Source of the DNA: Actinomycetes bacterium
GTDB taxonomy: Bacteria; Actinomycetota; Actinomycetes; Nanopelagicales; Nanopelagicaceae
Reading direction: 5' to 3'
Assembly: GCA_014190175.1 (NCBI GenBank)
Contig: BJFZ01000052.1
Location: forward strand, 1 to 8,192
DNA length: 8,192 nt
Part shown: in pieces, positions 1-6,795 of the stretch
Numbering within the stretch: the first letter of the stretch is position 1
How the letters are laid out: the number at the start of each line of letters is the position of its first letter
Position numbers and translations under genes: made by a program
The notes under the pieces: generated by a model
What the model saw: only the letters and a program-made list of their open reading frames with translations
Database searches by the model: none
Told to the model about the DNA's origin: nothing

Positions 1-30
1 GAAGTTGAAGATCTGGTTTCTGGAGGATGA
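1..30 (+). CDS. 3' end of an unidentified upstream gene (partial)
   Basis: Frame 1 is open from the window edge and reads E-V-E-D-L-V-S-G-G before a TGA at 28-30. The TGA shares bases with the ATG of the next gene in an ATGA overlap, the usual arrangement for translationally coupled genes. Nine residues are too few to identify the product. That this is a coding end rather than chance is inference, supported mainly by the ATGA geometry and by the next gene having no room for its own leader. Confidence 0.45.
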   Translation, partial: EVEDLVSGG

Positions 31-635
31 ACCCTTTTAAAATAATTTTTCGAATAATTTCATTAATAGTAATTATTGTCGTTGCTATTCCGACTTTGGT
101 AGTTGGCAGAGTTTGGTGGAGTGGAACGCATCCAATTGAAAGCAAATCAGATGTAGCGATAGTTTTGGGCGCCGCTCAATTTAATGGTCGACCTGGCCCG
201 GTACTTGAAGCGAGATTGAAGCAAGCGCGAAATCTTTATAAAGCAAATTTAGTAGATCAAATCATCACCGTAGGTGCTGGAGCACCAGGTGATCGAACTA
301 CCGAAGGTGCAGCTGGAAGATATTGGCTAGTCAACACTGGCGTTAAAAACTCTGCTGCTATTTCAGTACCAAAAGGGCGAGACACTCTTGCGAGCACTAA
401 GGCATATGCAAAAGTTGTGACTGGTAAAAAAGTTTTAGTGGTTACTGATCCGTGGCACTGTCTTCGCGCGACAACTATGGCGAGAGATTTAGGAATTTCT
501 GCCACCTGCTCCCCAGTAAAAAGTGGCCCAAATTCTGTGGGTGCAGCTACCTCAAAATATTTATTGCGCGAAAGTGTCGCCTATCTTGCCTATATAACTT
601 TAGGAAGAGCGGGCATAAATTTAAGCGATCACTAA
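27..635 (+). CDS. SanA/YdcF-family (DUF218) membrane-anchored protein
   Basis: A 202-residue protein with one N-terminal hydrophobic helix (about residues 7-27) followed by a DUF218 (SanA/ElyC/YdcF-like) domain from about residue 42 to 190. Family marks seen are VLGA (47-50), P-V-L-E-A-R-L (58-64), a glycine-rich turn VGAGAPGDRTTEG (82-94), RDT (118-120) and TDPWHCLRA (140-148), whose Asp141, His144 and Arg147 match the conserved S/T-D-x-x-H-x-x-R pattern. Family members are linked to envelope integrity and barrier function in enterobacteria, but the biochemical activity is poorly known, so no reaction is assigned. The domain should lie outside the membrane. GGAGG directly abuts the ATG, so translation probably depends on coupling to the upstream gene through the ATGA overlap. 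dgt follows 76 bp downstream. Confidence 0.85.
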   Translation: MNPFKIIFRIISLIVIIVVAIPTLVVGRVWWSGTHPIESKSDVAIVLGAAQFNGRPGPVLEARLKQARNLYKANLVDQIITVGAGAPGDRTTEGAAGRYWLVNTGVKNSAAISVPKGRDTLASTKAYAKVVTGKKVLVVTDPWHCLRATTMARDLGISATCSPVKSGPNSVGAATSKYLLRESVAYLAYITLGRAGINLSDH

Positions 636-688
636 AAGCTATTAACCCCTATTTAAAGTATTTAAAGTGCTTTTTGGGCTCAAGTCGG

Positions 689-705
689 CACCTTCTACTA
701 AGGTG
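689..705 (+). promoter_or_regulatory. Hairpin overlapping the dgt ribosome-binding site or -10 box
   Basis: CACCTT (689-694) and AAGGTG (700-705) form a perfect 6-bp stem with a 5-nt loop. The right arm is the best Shine-Dalgarno candidate for a GTG start at 712 (5-nt gap after AAGGTGA). The same stretch also reads TAAGGT (699-704), which fits an actinobacterial TAnnnT -10 box and would put transcription start at or next to the GTG. The two readings conflict; only a leadered mRNA would carry the hairpin. Function is inference. Confidence 0.3.
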
Positions 706-711
706 AGGGTT

Positions 712-1956
712 GTGGGGTACTCAGAGTTTGATCGCGAACGGTATGTCAACGAGCCAGCAAAACGACCCGGACGTACTGAATTTGCGCGTGATCGTGCCCG
801 GGTACTGCACTCGGCGGCTTTGCGCCGACTAGCGGCAAAAACTCAAGTTGCAGTTCCATGGGCAAGTGATTTTCCGCGGACTCGTTTGTCACACTCACTT
901 GAGTGCGCGCAGGTAGGTCGCGAAATTGGCGCTGCTCTTGGTGCAGATCCGGATTTAGTTGAGACTGCATGTTTAGCTCATGATTTAGGGCATCCACCAT
1001 TTGGTCACAATGGCGAAAATGCACTTAATGAACTTGCCGCTTCCAGCGGAGGTTTTGAGGGTAATGCACAAAGTTTTAGAATTTTGGTACGCCTTGAACC
1101 AAAAACAATTTCCGATCAAGGTTTATCAGCAGGGTTGAATTTAACTCGGGCAACTTTGGATGCATCAATTAAATATCCATGGGCTGTTGGAGAAAATAAG
1201 AAACTGCCAACTAAATTTGGTGTTTATCAAGATGATCTTGCGCATTTCAATTGGGCAAAATCTGCCAGTAATTCAACTAATTCATCTCAGCGGAAGTTTT
1301 CAAAACCACTAGAGGCTCAGATTATGGATTGGTCTGATGATGTGGCCTACTCAGTTCATGATTTTGAGGATGCGCTTCAAGCTGGATTGATATCAGTTTT
1401 TTCATTTAGAGCAGATATCGAAAAACTCTGGAGTTTAAGCGCAGATGAAAATTTACCAAATTTAAGTCAGGAAGAGTTTGAAAAAGGGCTAGATCGTCTG
1501 CAAGCACTTTCTTGTTGGCCTAATAACTTTGACGGTTCACATAGTGCAATGGCCAGGCTCAAAGATTTAACTAGTCAATTAATCGGTCGCTTTGCCCACG
1601 GTGCAGAGTTGGAAACACGTGCCAAATATGGAGATGCACCATTAAACCGTTATGAAGCTGATTTAGTTGTGCCGCAAAATGAAAGAATTGAAGTGGCGGT
1701 GCTTAAAGCGATTTCGGCTCATTACATTTTTGCAGCGCAAAGTTCACTGGTTCGGTATGAGCGCGAGCGCATCTTAATTCAGCGACTTTTTTCGGCTTTG
1801 AGTGACAACGGAGCTAAATACCTGGACCGTAATTTTCAACTCAGTTGGCAAGAAGCCGCCTCAGATCATGAAAAGGTCCGGGTGATCGTTGATCAAATCG
1901 CCTCACTTACCGATCCCGCTGTAGATCTGCTACTTGCCAAGATAGATGGGAATTAG
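712..1956 (+). CDS. dgt: Deoxyguanosinetriphosphate triphosphohydrolase-like HD protein
   Basis: HD-superfamily dNTP triphosphohydrolase, which splits dNTPs into deoxynucleoside and tripolyphosphate and so tunes the cytoplasmic dNTP pool. With the GTG at 712 the protein has 414 residues and begins M-G-Y-S-E-F-D-R, the usual actinobacterial N-terminus, followed by the family hallmark RPGRTEFARDRARVLHS and RRLAAKTQV. Metal and catalytic HD motifs are His61 (RLSHS), His90-Asp91 (AHDLGHPPFGHNGE) and Asp209/Asp210 in DWSDDVAYS. Longer in-frame starts exist at GTG 667 and GTG 703, but 712 has the best-spaced AAGGTGA and avoids a non-conserved extension. dnaG starts 9 bp after the stop, so the two are almost surely co-transcribed. 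Whether it prefers dGTP or acts on dNTPs generally cannot be told here. Confidence 0.93.
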   Translation: MGYSEFDRERYVNEPAKRPGRTEFARDRARVLHSAALRRLAAKTQVAVPWASDFPRTRLSHSLECAQVGREIGAALGADPDLVETACLAHDLGHPPFGHNGENALNELAASSGGFEGNAQSFRILVRLEPKTISDQGLSAGLNLTRATLDASIKYPWAVGENKKLPTKFGVYQDDLAHFNWAKSASNSTNSSQRKFSKPLEAQIMDWSDDVAYSVHDFEDALQAGLISVFSFRADIEKLWSLSADENLPNLSQEEFEKGLDRLQALSCWPNNFDGSHSAMARLKDLTSQLIGRFAHGAELETRAKYGDAPLNRYEADLVVPQNERIEVAVLKAISAHYIFAAQSSLVRYERERILIQRLFSALSDNGAKYLDRNFQLSWQEAASDHEKVRVIVDQIASLTDPAVDLLLAKIDGN

Positions 1957-1965
1957 GATCTGCTT

Positions 1966-3768
1966 ATGGCCGGCCGAATAATTGATGCTGATGTGGCTCA
2001 CATCCGCGACACCAGTCGAATTGATGATGTTGTGGCCGATTATGTGCAGTTAAAAAGTGCCGGTGGCGGTCAGAAAAAAGGTTTATGTCCTTTCCATGAT
2101 GAAAAGAGTCCATCTTTTCATGTGACTCCAAGCAAAGGTTATTACCACTGCTTTGGATGCCAAACGGGTGGAGATGTAATTTCTTTTGTGATGAAAATTG
2201 AACATCTTTCTTTCACCGAAGCTGTTGAACGTCTTGCAGATCGAATGAATTACCAACTCAATTATGAAAGCTCATCTGATTCTTCGCCACGAATAAGTGG
2301 AAGTGAACGCAAACGGGTATTAGAAGCTAATAAATTAGCCGCAGCTTTTTACAAAGAACAGTTAAATGGTCCAGGACCGGCTCAAGTTGGTCGGGAATTT
2401 TTAAAGCAACGTGGATTTGATCGCGCGGCCGCAGAAAGTTTTGGAGTCGGTTATGCCCCCGATGAGTGGGATGCGCTTTCAAAGCATTTGAAAGCAAAAG
2501 GCTTTACCGATGCCGAATTAGAGATGGCTGGTTTAACGAAAGAGGGTCAACGTGGATTTATTGATCGTTTTCGCAACCGGCTAATTTGGCCAATTCATGA
2601 AATATCAGGTGATGTGGTCGGTTTTGGCGCTCGTAAGTTATCTGAAGAAGATACTGGTCCAAAATATTTGAATACTTCTGAAACTATTGTGTATAAAAAA
2701 AGCGCACTTTTGTACGGTCTTGATATTGCTAAGAAAGAGATTGCTAAAACCAGGCAAGTTGTAGTTGTAGAGGGTTACACCGATGTGATGGCGGCACATT
2801 TAGCGGGAGTGACGACTGCTGTTGCTACCTGCGGAACTGCTTTTGGTGATGAACATATCCGAATATTGCGCAGACTTTTAATGGATGATGATTCTTTTCG
2901 CGGTGAAGTTATTTTTACATTTGACGGAGATGCAGCAGGCCAAAAAGCAGCAATGCGAGCATTTGGTGATGATCAAAAATTTGTAACGCAAACATTTGTC
3001 GCAGTTGAGCCAAATGGGTTAGATCCATGTGATCTTCGAATTAAAAGTGGAGATGCTGCGGTCCGCGATTTAGTTGCTAAGCGAGTACCGCTTTTTGAAT
3101 TTGCCATTAAAACCCATTTAAAAAATTATGATTTAGCGACAGCGGAAGGAAGAGTGGCGGGATTACGCGAGAGCGCTCCGCTAGTTGCAAAAATTCGCGA
3201 TCGCTCGCTGCGTCCGGAATACACCAGAGCACTTGCAGGTTGGCTAGGGATGGATATTGAATCGGTTCGCGATGCTGTCGGTCGAAATTCAGGAGGGCGC
3301 GAAAGTGCACGTGCACCAAGACCGGATCAAGCTAGCCCCACAATTACTTTAGAACGAGAAGCGTTAAAAATTATTTTGCAACAGCCAGCAGTAAGTACAC
3401 TTTGGAGCGAGATTGAAGCTCGTGATTTTAGTGATCCACTTTATGAAGCGATCCGCACTCTAATCGGTGGAGGATTGCAAAATCCGGCACAGTTAATTGA
3501 AAATCAAGATGAGGTAATCCAAGGATTATTACGTGAGTTGCTAGTTGAACCAATTCAAACAGGTGAGATCAATCAAAGATATGCCGAAAGTGTTTTTGCT
3601 CGGTTGCGCGAAGTATCCCTCACTCGCCAGGTAGCTGAGATTAAATCTAAATTGCAACGGATCGATCCTGAGGACGCACAATACATGGGCATTTTTGGCG
3701 AATTAGTGGCTCTCGAGGCTAAGCGGCGTGCATTGCACGATCTCGGTCTAGGGGAATTAGCCATTTAG
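1966..3768 (+). CDS. dnaG: DNA primase
   Basis: Synthesises RNA primers at the replication fork, working with the replicative helicase DnaB. The 600-residue protein has the three expected parts. The first is an N-terminal CHC2 zinc finger with Cys41, His44, Cys62 and Cys65 (CPFH...CFGC). The second is a central catalytic core with the TOPRIM motifs EGYTDV (Glu269-Val274) and FDGDAAG (Asp320, Asp322), the acidic residues that bind magnesium. The third is a C-terminal region (about 460-600) corresponding to the helicase-binding domain, starting near TLEREALKIIL. The length is normal and no key residue is missing. ATG 1966 lies 9 bp after dgt, with an AGGA about 7 nt upstream. The stop codon sits inside an 11-bp tandem repeat. 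Confidence 0.97.
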   Translation: MAGRIIDADVAHIRDTSRIDDVVADYVQLKSAGGGQKKGLCPFHDEKSPSFHVTPSKGYYHCFGCQTGGDVISFVMKIEHLSFTEAVERLADRMNYQLNYESSSDSSPRISGSERKRVLEANKLAAAFYKEQLNGPGPAQVGREFLKQRGFDRAAAESFGVGYAPDEWDALSKHLKAKGFTDAELEMAGLTKEGQRGFIDRFRNRLIWPIHEISGDVVGFGARKLSEEDTGPKYLNTSETIVYKKSALLYGLDIAKKEIAKTRQVVVVEGYTDVMAAHLAGVTTAVATCGTAFGDEHIRILRRLLMDDDSFRGEVIFTFDGDAAGQKAAMRAFGDDQKFVTQTFVAVEPNGLDPCDLRIKSGDAAVRDLVAKRVPLFEFAIKTHLKNYDLATAEGRVAGLRESAPLVAKIRDRSLRPEYTRALAGWLGMDIESVRDAVGRNSGGRESARAPRPDQASPTITLEREALKIILQQPAVSTLWSEIEARDFSDPLYEAIRTLIGGGLQNPAQLIENQDEVIQGLLRELLVEPIQTGEINQRYAESVFARLREVSLTRQVAEIKSKLQRIDPEDAQYMGIFGELVALEAKRRALHDLGLGELAI

Positions 3769-3786
3769 TCAGTTATTAGTCAGTTA
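3765..3786 (+). repeat. Perfect 11-bp tandem duplication across the dnaG stop
   Basis: TTAGTCAGTTA occurs twice back to back (3765-3775 and 3776-3786). The first copy contains the dnaG TAG stop (3766-3768); the second carries another TAG, which is out of frame by 2. It is most simply explained as a recent slippage or duplication in the intergenic spacer. No function is evident. Confidence 0.8.
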
Positions 3787-3787
3787 G

Positions 3788-3827
3788 AGGTGGCCTAAAA
3801 ATCTAGATTTAACTCAGGTTGCCACCT
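3788..3827 (+). other. Inverted repeat enclosing a 12-bp palindrome between dnaG and tRNA-Asn
   Basis: AGGTGGC (3788-3794) pairs with GCCACCT (3821-3827), a perfect 7-bp stem. The 26-nt loop contains the self-complementary AAATCTAGATTT (3799-3810). It could end the dgt-dnaG transcript or process the tRNA precursor. There is no U-tract after the outer stem, so it is not a standard intrinsic terminator. The proposed tRNA promoter overlaps its right part. Confidence 0.4.
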
Positions 3828-3837
3828 GCGATAAGGT
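3809..3837 (+). promoter_or_regulatory. Candidate promoter of tRNA-Asn
   Basis: TTAACT (3809-3814) and TAAGGT (3832-3837) are separated by 17 bp and fit a weak -35 plus an actinobacterial TAnnnT -10 box. Transcription would start near 3844, a few bases before the tRNA 5' end at 3848. An alternative, TTGCCA (3819-3824) with CAATAT, would start inside the tRNA and is less likely. Confidence 0.35.
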
Positions 3838-3847
3838 TTGCCAATAT

Positions 3848-3920
3848 TCCCTGATAGCTCAATTGGCAGAGCAGCCGGCTGTTAACCGGCAGGTTCTTGG
3901 TTCGAGTCCAAGTCAGGGAG
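3848..3920 (+). tRNA. tRNA-Asn (anticodon GTT)
   Basis: A complete 73-nt cloverleaf. The acceptor stem is TCCCTGA (3848-3854) with TCAGGGA (3913-3919), and the discriminator is G3920. The D stem is GCTC/GAGC (3857-3860, 3869-3872). The anticodon stem is GCCGG/CCGGC (3874-3878, 3886-3890) with loop CTGTTAA and anticodon GTT at 3881-3883, reading AAC/AAU. The T stem is CTTGG/CCAAG around loop TTCGAGT (3901-3907). All stems pair perfectly. The 3' CCA is not encoded (the sequence continues CCCAC), so it must be added after transcription. It lies downstream of dnaG on the same strand, an arrangement I also associate with other actinobacteria (from memory). Confidence 0.97.
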
Positions 3921-3982
3921 CCCACAAAAAGCTCTCAGAAAGGGCACCGCCTTTACTGAAACTTATGCAGTTAGGTAGGAAG

Positions 3983-5209
3983 ATGAAATTAACTGGGGCG
4001 ATCTTTAAGTCAACAACAGCTAAATTTAAAGGCGCGAAAACTGGCAGCAAAATCGTGGTCGCATTTATGGCTGGCGTTGCCGTAGCCGGTGGCGGCGCAT
4101 ATGCAGTTACTTCTGCCACGCCCACTGTCTCAGCATGTGTTGATACCAAAACCAAAGTTATGTACTTCTCAAAAACTGCTAAATGTCCGGTCGGTCGTTC
4201 ACTAGTTAGTTGGAGCGTTACCGGACCACAAGGCGCAGCAGGGGCTGATGGAGTTGATGGAGTCACTAAGGATAATTCAGGGAATTTATCAATAAGAGAT
4301 ATTGCAGCAAAAGTACTTCCCTCAGTTGTTTCGATTTCAGTAACTGCAACTGGTGGTTCCGGAACTGGCTCTGGCTCAGTCATCCAGAGTGATGCAACAA
4401 AGAGTTACATCATCACCAATAACCACGTTATTTCCAATGCGGTTTCTAGCGGCACTGTAAAAGTTGAATTACAAAGTGGTGAAAAAGTTACCGCAACTAT
4501 TCGTGGTCGAGACATTGCATATGATTTAGCTGTTCTTCAAATCTCAAAAGGAAATCTTGCAGTGATGGAGATTGGCAACTCAAGTAAAGTTGTAATTGGG
4601 GATCTATCAATTGCAGTTGGGTCACCGCTGGGATTATCTGGAACAGTAACTAGTGGAATTATTTCAGCATTAAACCGACCTGTCACTACTGGGAATACAA
4701 CTTCCACCGAGTCATATATAGATGCGATTCAAACTGACGCTGCTGTAAATCCGGGAAACTCAGGTGGCCCACTTGTAAATGGTCAAGGTCAAATGGTGGG
4801 TGTTAACTCCGCTATTGCTTCTCTTGCAGTTTCAGCAACCAGTCAGGCTGGAAGTATTGGGCTTGGGTTTTCAATTCCAGTAAATCAAGCGATGCGAGTT
4901 GCCCGCGAAATCATTGAAACGGGAAAATCAACAAGACCATTGATGGGTGTAAATATCGATCCAACCTTCACTGGGATTGGTGGAAAGATAATTGGTTTAA
5001 CTGCAGGTGGAGCTGCTGATAAAGCTGGAATTCCAGCAAACAGCGTAATCAGAGCAATCGATGGCTTTGTAATCAATAGTGACGTTGAAGCAATTGTCAG
5101 AATTCGCTCTTATGCTCCAAATGCCACAGTGAGCGTCCTGGTTGATTTGCCAAGTGGTGGCCAACAAACTTTTTCTGTGAAACTTGGTAGCGCTCTTTCA
5201 AATCCTTAA
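3983..5209 (+). CDS. Membrane-anchored HtrA/DegP-like (S1C) serine protease with PDZ domain
   Basis: Probable envelope quality-control protease. With ATG 3983 it has 408 residues: a lysine-rich N-terminus, one hydrophobic helix (about 24-42), a wall-type segment ACVDTKTKVMYFSKTAKCP (51-69, cysteines 52 and 68), and five G-x-y triplets (81-95) like a stub of collagen repeat. The trypsin-like domain (about 104-305) has the full triad His148 (TNNHV), Asp181 (AYDLAV) and Ser260 (GNSGGP). A PDZ domain follows (about 318-402). The topology implies an extracytoplasmic catalytic domain. The open frame runs back into the tRNA to 3863, so starts there are excluded. ATG 3965 is possible, but 3983 has AGGT/AGGA just upstream. 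No clear terminator separates it from the tRNA. Confidence 0.9.
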   Translation: MKLTGAIFKSTTAKFKGAKTGSKIVVAFMAGVAVAGGGAYAVTSATPTVSACVDTKTKVMYFSKTAKCPVGRSLVSWSVTGPQGAAGADGVDGVTKDNSGNLSIRDIAAKVLPSVVSISVTATGGSGTGSGSVIQSDATKSYIITNNHVISNAVSSGTVKVELQSGEKVTATIRGRDIAYDLAVLQISKGNLAVMEIGNSSKVVIGDLSIAVGSPLGLSGTVTSGIISALNRPVTTGNTTSTESYIDAIQTDAAVNPGNSGGPLVNGQGQMVGVNSAIASLAVSATSQAGSIGLGFSIPVNQAMRVAREIIETGKSTRPLMGVNIDPTFTGIGGKIIGLTAGGAADKAGIPANSVIRAIDGFVINSDVEAIVRIRSYAPNATVSVLVDLPSGGQQTFSVKLGSALSNP

Positions 5210-5216
5210 TCTCTAA

Positions 5217-5247
5217 TTCACATGGCAGAAATATGAAGGGATATAAT
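5217..5247 (+). promoter_or_regulatory. Promoter of the ACT gene, probably giving a leaderless mRNA
   Basis: A perfect TATAAT (5242-5247) ends 6 bp before the ATG at 5254. TTCACA (5217-5222) is a 5/6 match to the -35 consensus, at a longish 19-bp spacing. Start of transcription about 7 bp after the -10 box falls on the ATG itself. No Shine-Dalgarno is suitably placed (GAAGGG at 5235-5240 is too far away and would be upstream of the transcript). Confidence 0.6.
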
Positions 5248-5253
5248 TAAGTC

Positions 5254-5490
5254 ATGGCTCAATTTCAGCTGCAAATAAAACTTCCTGATCGCCCCGGCTC
5301 GCTCGGCACTGTTGCCTCAGCGATTGGTTTTGCCGGAGGAGATATCCGCAATCTCTCAGTGATGAAAAATGAGAATGGCGAGGGTGTTGATGATTTAGTT
5401 GTCGCTATTCCTGGCTCTGATCCAACAGATTTGTTAAATGTTTTAAATGCTATTGGGGGAGTGGAAGTAATTTCGATCGAGAAAGTTTAA
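5254..5490 (+). CDS. Stand-alone ACT-domain protein
   Basis: A 78-residue protein made of essentially one ACT domain. Strand 1 is FQLQIKLPDRPGSLGTVASAIG, containing the characteristic D-R-P-G-S-L turn (residues 11-16) that binds amino acids in regulatory ACT domains. It is followed by GGDIRNLSV, VDDLVVAIP and a closing helix and strand (LLNVLNAIGGVEVISIEKV). Free-standing ACT proteins are thought to sense small ligands, usually amino acids, or to regulate partner enzymes. No partner enzyme is fused or adjacent, so the ligand and target are unknown. The product is cytosolic, with no signal peptide. Its stop overlaps the stop of the convergent enolase-like gene by 4 bp. Confidence 0.88.
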   Translation: MAQFQLQIKLPDRPGSLGTVASAIGFAGGDIRNLSVMKNENGEGVDDLVVAIPGSDPTDLLNVLNAIGGVEVISIEKV

Positions 5491-5499
5491 ATATTTAAA
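5486..5499. other. 14-bp AT-only palindrome at the convergent gene junction
   Basis: TTTAAATATTTAAA reads the same on both strands. Its TTAA at 5487-5490 supplies the TAA stop of the plus-strand ACT gene (5488-5490) and the TAA stop of the minus-strand enolase-like gene (5487-5489). There is no GC stem, so a rho-independent terminator is not supported. Confidence 0.7.
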
Positions 5500-6776
5500 T
5501 TTTTGACATGTGCAAGGGCTGTTTTGCCGATGTATGGCGCTGTTGCAAAATGCGAAAGTTCTAATAATCGATTCCATTTAGCACTTCGTTCAGATCTATG
5601 GGTAGAGCCAACTTTTATCTGACCGGCGTTGCTACCAACCGCTAAATCAACCAGCCAACTTTCCTCGGTATCACCTGAACGCGCTGAAACAACTGTTCCC
5701 CAATTCACACCTTTGGCTGTCGACAATGCAGTGAGTGCTGAATGCAGAGTGCCGGCTTGATTTGGTTTAATCAAAATAGTATTTGCTTCTTTGTTTGCAA
5801 TTCCATTTTGCAATCGATCATTTTGGGTTGCATATCGATCATCACCAATTATTTGAATCCGATCGCAAAGCGCACTTTGTTGTTGCCAACCATCAGAATC
5901 ATCCTCTGCTGCGCCATCTTCAACCGAAATAATCGGATAGATATCTAGCCACTTGCTCCATCTGGTCACAAATTGCTCTGATGATAAATTCTTTACATTT
6001 CCAGTTTCATGAATTTGATAATGGTCACTTTGGAATGATTGTGTTGCTGCGATATCAAGAGCTATTGCTACTTTTCCTGAAAGTCCAGCTTTGGAAATTG
6101 CATCAGTGACAAATTGCAGCGCTTGCTCGTCAGATTGCAAACGAGCGGTTACTCCGCCTTCATCGGCAACTAATGATTGGTCATGACCACTTCTGCTCAG
6201 TAGGGATTTCGTACTTTCCCGGACTTTCCAAACCAACTCGATAGCTTCCTCTATTGAAGTTGCACCTGTCGGAACTGCCAAAATATCTTGCAGATCTATA
6301 GCTCCGCCGGCATGAGCACCGCCAGAGAAAATGTTTACCATTGGGAGCGGGAGAGTTGGAGTGCTATTTAGACGATCAGCAATAACTTTAAATGGTTCGA
6401 CGTTATTCTCTTTTGCAGTTGCTAACCAAGCGCCAATTGTTATGGCAACTGGAATATGACCACCATATTTAGAAAAGGTACGGGATGAATCGTAATTACG
6501 AAGAATTTTATCTAACTCTGCGAAATCATTTCCATCAATTCCAATTAAATGCGGCAGTACTTCCTTAGTAAAAATTGCGATGGTCTCACTTACGCTATTA
6601 CCGTCATAGGAAGCTTTGTTGTCACGCAAAAACAAAGCCTCATGAGCACCAGTACTAGCCCCAGAGGGAGCAATAGCATTAGCTGATTTATCTCCTATGG
6701 AAACGCGAGCCGCAACAGTTGGCATTCCGCGTGAATCAAGGACTTGCCAGAGATCTATCTTGCTTATTGCGCTCAT
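5487..6776 (-). CDS. Enolase-family protein with altered active site
   Basis: A full-length 429-residue enolase homologue. Canonical enolase interconverts 2-phosphoglycerate and phosphoenolpyruvate. Retained features are the mobile loop SGAST (38-42), His155 (GGAHAGG), Glu206 (DEGG), metal ligands Asp241, Glu286 (VEDG) and Asp312 (GDD), base Lys337 (ILIK), Arg366-Ser367 (phosphate binding) and Lys388 (GQIK). Two canonical positions differ: the Glu of the 'QE' motif is Asp164 (DLQDI), and the His of 'SHRSG' is Ala365 (SARSG). The usual NAILAVS segment is also replaced by HIPVAITIG (107-115). In yeast enolase the altered Glu and His lie near the leaving C3 hydroxyl, so a different substrate or reaction is plausible. 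It starts 19 bp after the RraA-like gene with no clear Shine-Dalgarno, probably as its second cistron. It could still be a divergent true enolase if it is the only copy in the genome. Confidence 0.88.
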   Translation of the reverse strand: MSAISKIDLWQVLDSRGMPTVAARVSIGDKSANAIAPSGASTGAHEALFLRDNKASYDGNSVSETIAIFTKEVLPHLIGIDGNDFAELDKILRNYDSSRTFSKYGGHIPVAITIGAWLATAKENNVEPFKVIADRLNSTPTLPLPMVNIFSGGAHAGGAIDLQDILAVPTGATSIEEAIELVWKVRESTKSLLSRSGHDQSLVADEGGVTARLQSDEQALQFVTDAISKAGLSGKVAIALDIAATQSFQSDHYQIHETGNVKNLSSEQFVTRWSKWLDIYPIISVEDGAAEDDSDGWQQQSALCDRIQIIGDDRYATQNDRLQNGIANKEANTILIKPNQAGTLHSALTALSTAKGVNWGTVVSARSGDTEESWLVDLAVGSNAGQIKVGSTHRSERSAKWNRLLELSHFATAPYIGKTALAHVKNLNI

Positions 6777-6795
6777 AAATACTTATTGCAACTGA

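Noticed and set aside
667..711. Longer dgt start at GTG 667
   Set aside because: The 15 extra residues do not resemble the conserved family N-terminus, and GTG 712 has a better-placed ribosome site. It remains possible but is less likely.
3939..3954. Terminator-like inverted repeat after tRNA-Asn (AAAGG/CCTTT)
   Set aside because: The stem is only 5-6 bp, needs a bulge and has no following T-run, so a terminator is not supported.
3863..3982. N-terminal extension of the serine protease frame back to 3863
   Set aside because: This stretch lies inside the clearly folded tRNA-Asn (3848-3920) and its 3' flank. The open frame there is incidental, and the first sensible starts are ATG 3965 or 3983.
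3913..4383. 156-codon open frame on the minus strand opposite the protease
   Set aside because: It is a shadow of the protease gene with low-complexity Pro/Ala/Val composition and no motifs.
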